Origin: UBA6168 sp964573725
GTDB taxonomy: Bacteria; Bacteroidota; Bacteroidia; Chitinophagales; Saprospiraceae
Length of the DNA stretch: 64,000 bases
Direction: 5' to 3'
Assembly (NCBI GenBank): GCA_964573725.1
Contig: CAZNLJ010000005.1
Coordinates: forward strand, 97,189 to 161,188
Shown: positions 63,901 to 64,000 of the stretch, in pieces
How the letters are laid out: every line of letters starts with the position of its first letter
Numbering within the stretch: position 1 is the first letter of the stretch
Translations under genes and position numbers: made by a program
The notes under the pieces: model-generated
What the model was told of the DNA's origin: nothing
Databases searched by the model: none
What the model saw: only the letters and a program-made list of their open reading frames with translations

Positions 63901-64000
63901 CAGCCGGAAGCACCAGTCAAGGTATCGACATAATTACCGGCAGAGGTCAGCGGTGTTCCGTGGAAATTGAATACTTCCCCCTGGCAAATCGTGGCGGTGA
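57975..64000 (-). CDS. Giant cysteine-repeat T9SS type B surface protein, partial (N-terminal part lies beyond the right edge)
   Basis: An uninterrupted leftward frame of more than 2000 codons enters from the right edge; its true start is outside the window. The first part (64000-60180) is 25 tandem 51-residue units. Then come several Ig-like modules with patterns such as DTSLSCTEVPVVIGPG and DQVITCDQLSVTLTG (about 60180-58780). A SprB-type repeat follows (SSCADQSDGQIQIVDIQGAAPPFGFSLNG, about 58735-58540), then one more beta module. The last 90 residues are the gliding-motility-associated type B sorting domain (VPNAFSPNGDGINDIF, FDRWGDNVYY, FKGDITLVR). Known T9SS biology predicts export to the cell surface. 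A role as an adhesin or filament is inferred from the fold and length. Confidence 0.93.
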   Translation of the reverse strand, partial: TATICQGEVFNFHGTPLTSAGNYVDTLTGASGCDSIVFLALTVNPIVSEAISATICEGETFSFNGTDLNSAGTYIDTLSSTTGCDSIITLALTVNPVVSENISATICEGETFSFNGTDLNSAGTYVDTLASTTGCDSIVTLTLTVNPVLSENISATICQGETYIFHGNQLNTGGNYVDTISSYLGCDSIVNLDLTVLPAISESIFAKICEGDTFQINGVNLIVPGTYSYILSSVTGCDSIITLGLTINQAVSESISTEICAGETFMFNGTALGASGNYVDSLTSLSGCDSIVSLALTVHPAVSASFSATICQGTTFFFNDSPLSTNGIYTDTLTSFSGCDSIVTLALTVTPALSDTIQVSICEGESYQFNGINLTGSGTYVQLIPNSAGCDSLVTLELTVNPIQSETIQATICEGKSFLFFGNSLQTSGTYAVTLLNSAGCDSTVILELTVSPTISETVSATICEGASFSFNGTQFSSAGTYSFSLTSFSGCDSIVTLELVVTPAPATNVSVTICEGGSYLFAGNQISAAGIYSANFTTSSDCDSLVTLSLAVKPALSEFVNAVICEGETYNFNGNEINAEGTYLDTITSWNGCDSIVELFLFIQPPVSSTILDTICSGETYNLNGTILSTSGIYTTTLSSASGCDSIVTLHLTVDPIASETITAVICAGESYNFNGTLLYTSGTYVDGVPNSSGCNGVLTLHLSVLPVLTENIQAAICLGQFYNFNGTILTTPGNYSQTLTSTAGCDSVVNLQLSILPFLINNITASICQGGSYAFGNNLLTAAGTYLDAFVNIAGCDSFVVLTLSVTPVQPVAVQATVCAGETFDFNGTLLTVAGTYVDTLTTQQGCDSIVSLTLKVLPISQTVLDVFICESDSFFFHSGFLHDSGTYIATVPGANGCDSTTILHLSVMPPTNELIQADICEGETYFFQGQWLESAGTFTDTLVNFMGCDSILTLELTVFPVAVDSFSTWICAGTSFSWNGTELSLPGTYPDTLQSFLGCDSIVFLKLDTLPLISTWIQAEICEGESLFWNEMVISSPGVYSDTFPADNGCDSVVLYDVTFLPVFQQSVVASICAGEVFLVGNNAYNSQGVYVDTLSSFLGCDSVVELSLTVLPVPQTNLTVVICQGEDYLFDGTLLNLPGTYFDTLQAVHGCDSVIVLELAVLPTPMATTTVTACFGDSVPFNNAWYSMPGSYVDTLQAFNGCDSLDRLELAFLPPNNTLVLADICQGASFDFNGTLIDSPGIYLDTLEDAMGCDSMITLQLAVNPLPLIEISGDNWLCEGQSAFLFATVSAGSVTWFDGSSVDSALVSSAGWYWAAVTDNNGCVGADSFLVQPAPIAVADAGPDTSLSCTEVPVVIGPGFPTPGTYAWSGPGINLSNAGLPNPTVDLEGVYLLDFTNIYGCTDVDTVLVGAAADFPDASAGPDQVITCDQLSVTLTGTSDTPNAMFIWNGPGIETANQNLPMPVVSVPGLYTLTVFDPMSGCSSFLDSVWVVADNGEPDISISADGFLNCYTSEVILSAELDGTATNLGLVWYDGQGIPLADQFSLSVVEPGLYILLAYDSLTGCNASDSIFLEDLMIYPMAVAGNPAMLNCFHPSVMLDGTSSDSNLNIVIQWTGPPGAQIIDSGTLTPTVDQGGWYYLSVLDTVNGCNNQDSVWVGTDFDAPQLELPDTAFLPCASDYVVLAPYWLYPDTGISLSWTTDASGILLSPPYAPQALAGGAGNYFLMIRNLANGCIAMDSVVVLEPPAITASIVAVSSCADQSDGQIQIVDIQGAAPPFGFSLNGAPPSSQATFDALPPGVYQVSLSDAFACSWDTTVYLPAFPPLDVSLGPDLFIQLGETVVLDAQVSLPYSAIASVAWEPVGEIPCNGCLQPEVQPFVTTTYEVVVTDTNGCQASDDLVVYVNQNPLVYVPNAFSPNGDGINDIFVIYAGPEVVRVRELRIFDRWGDNVYYREDFPPNDPGFGWDGTFREQPMDPAVFAFFTILELVDGSSFVFKGDITLVR
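60180..64000 (-). repeat. 25 tandem 153-bp (51-codon) repeat units
   Basis: From the right edge to 60180 the coding sequence divides into 25 units of exactly 51 codons, with the first unit lacking its first four bases at the edge. The conserved frame is Ile-Cys at 6-7, Gly at 9, Phe near 14, Gly at 23, Tyr or Phe at 25, and GCDS at 34-37, followed by alternating hydrophobics (LxLTV) and Pro at 47. Every unit has two cysteines 28 apart, suggesting one disulfide per unit. Unit 14 replaces GCDS with GCNG, unit 11 has DCDS, and unit 18 lacks the Gly at 9. Total length fits 25 x 153 with no indel. Confidence 0.93.
63546..63851 (-). repeat. Two nearly identical neighbouring repeat units
   Basis: Units 2 and 3 from the right edge share long identical stretches, for example GAGGTCCGTGCCGTTGAAGG on the plus strand. 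Only about ten differences are seen over the first 130 bases. Their proteins both read EGETFSFNGTDLNSAGTY. Most other neighbouring units share little beyond the framework residues, so this pair is a recent duplication or conversion. Confidence 0.8.

Noticed and set aside
60180..64000. Regular 153-bp periodicity as a possible CRISPR array
   Set aside because: The units are coding, keep one reading frame, differ throughout, and have no short constant repeats with unique spacers. No cas genes are present.
1..64000. tRNA, rRNA, insertion sequence, prophage, defence system
   Set aside because: No tRNA T-loop and cloverleaf pattern, transposase, integrase, terminal inverted repeats, toxin-antitoxin, restriction or Cas-like protein was recognised on either strand.

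Overview
The window is from a GC-rich member of the Bacteroidota, most like the Saprospiria (Lewinella-type). The evidence is: C-terminal type IX secretion (T9SS) sorting domains of both type A and type B, the Bacteroidota promoter pattern TTG-N18-20-TAnnTTTG, the Bacteroidota-type alternative GlmU, a BshB1 (bacillithiol) gene, and gene pairs typical of the phylum (kdsC-ubiA-maf, guaA followed by a binding-protein-like lipoprotein, and pyrE divergent from a Nudix gene). No phage, transposase, integrase, CRISPR array, rRNA or tRNA was found. This is mostly core chromosome carrying a few very large secreted proteins.

Layout. 1-4.0 kb: a leftward dinB-prmA-unknown unit and a coiled-coil protein. 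4.3-8.4 kb: a secreted subtilisin-like protease. 8.5-9.7 kb: yceI and marR with a palindrome in the yceI promoter. 10.2-15.3 kb: the branched-chain amino acid operon ilvD-ilvB-ilvN-ilvC, ending at a strong terminator. 15.5-21.4 kb: a membrane glycosyltransferase and a 1499-residue multi-Ig T9SS type B protein. 21.4-26.5 kb: a vitamin B12 uptake locus with a BtuB-like outer-membrane receptor, a clear cobalamin riboswitch and a BtuG-like lipoprotein, followed closely by nth and cutC. 26.6-28.6 kb: tonB, vanZ and gcvH (leftward). 28.6-29.2 kb: an AT-rich spacer with a possible small RNA. 29.2-35.5 kb: rpmE2, alternative glmU, a spermidine-synthase-like gene and smc. 35.5-39.2 kb: guaA, a lipoprotein and an RNA methylase (leftward). 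39.8-42.8 kb: ferredoxin, iscX, kdsC, ubiA and maf. 42.8-47.9 kb: typA (leftward), then pullulanase and bshB1. 47.9-51.6 kb: a leftward run of htrA, a carboxyltransferase, a 54-residue membrane peptide and a lipoprotein. 51.9-57.9 kb: M42 peptidase, pyrE, a Nudix hydrolase, a BioD-like ATPase, galK and an EEP-family enzyme. 58.0 kb to the right edge: the C-terminal part of a giant T9SS type B protein.

The most striking object is that giant protein. Between 60180 and the right edge it holds 25 tandem units of exactly 51 codons (153 bp) with no insertions or deletions. Each unit has two cysteines 28 residues apart. Most units are strongly diverged, but two neighbours near the right edge are almost identical at DNA level. 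Other points worth following up are the B12 riboswitch unit that may extend into nth and cutC, a possible diverged second cobalamin riboswitch before the BtuB-like gene, an endonuclease III lacking one iron-sulfur cysteine, a nested hairpin just before the ferredoxin start, paired palindromes upstream of ilvD, and a previously overlooked 54-residue membrane peptide gene.

Two genes run off the window (left edge and right edge), so their descriptions are partial.
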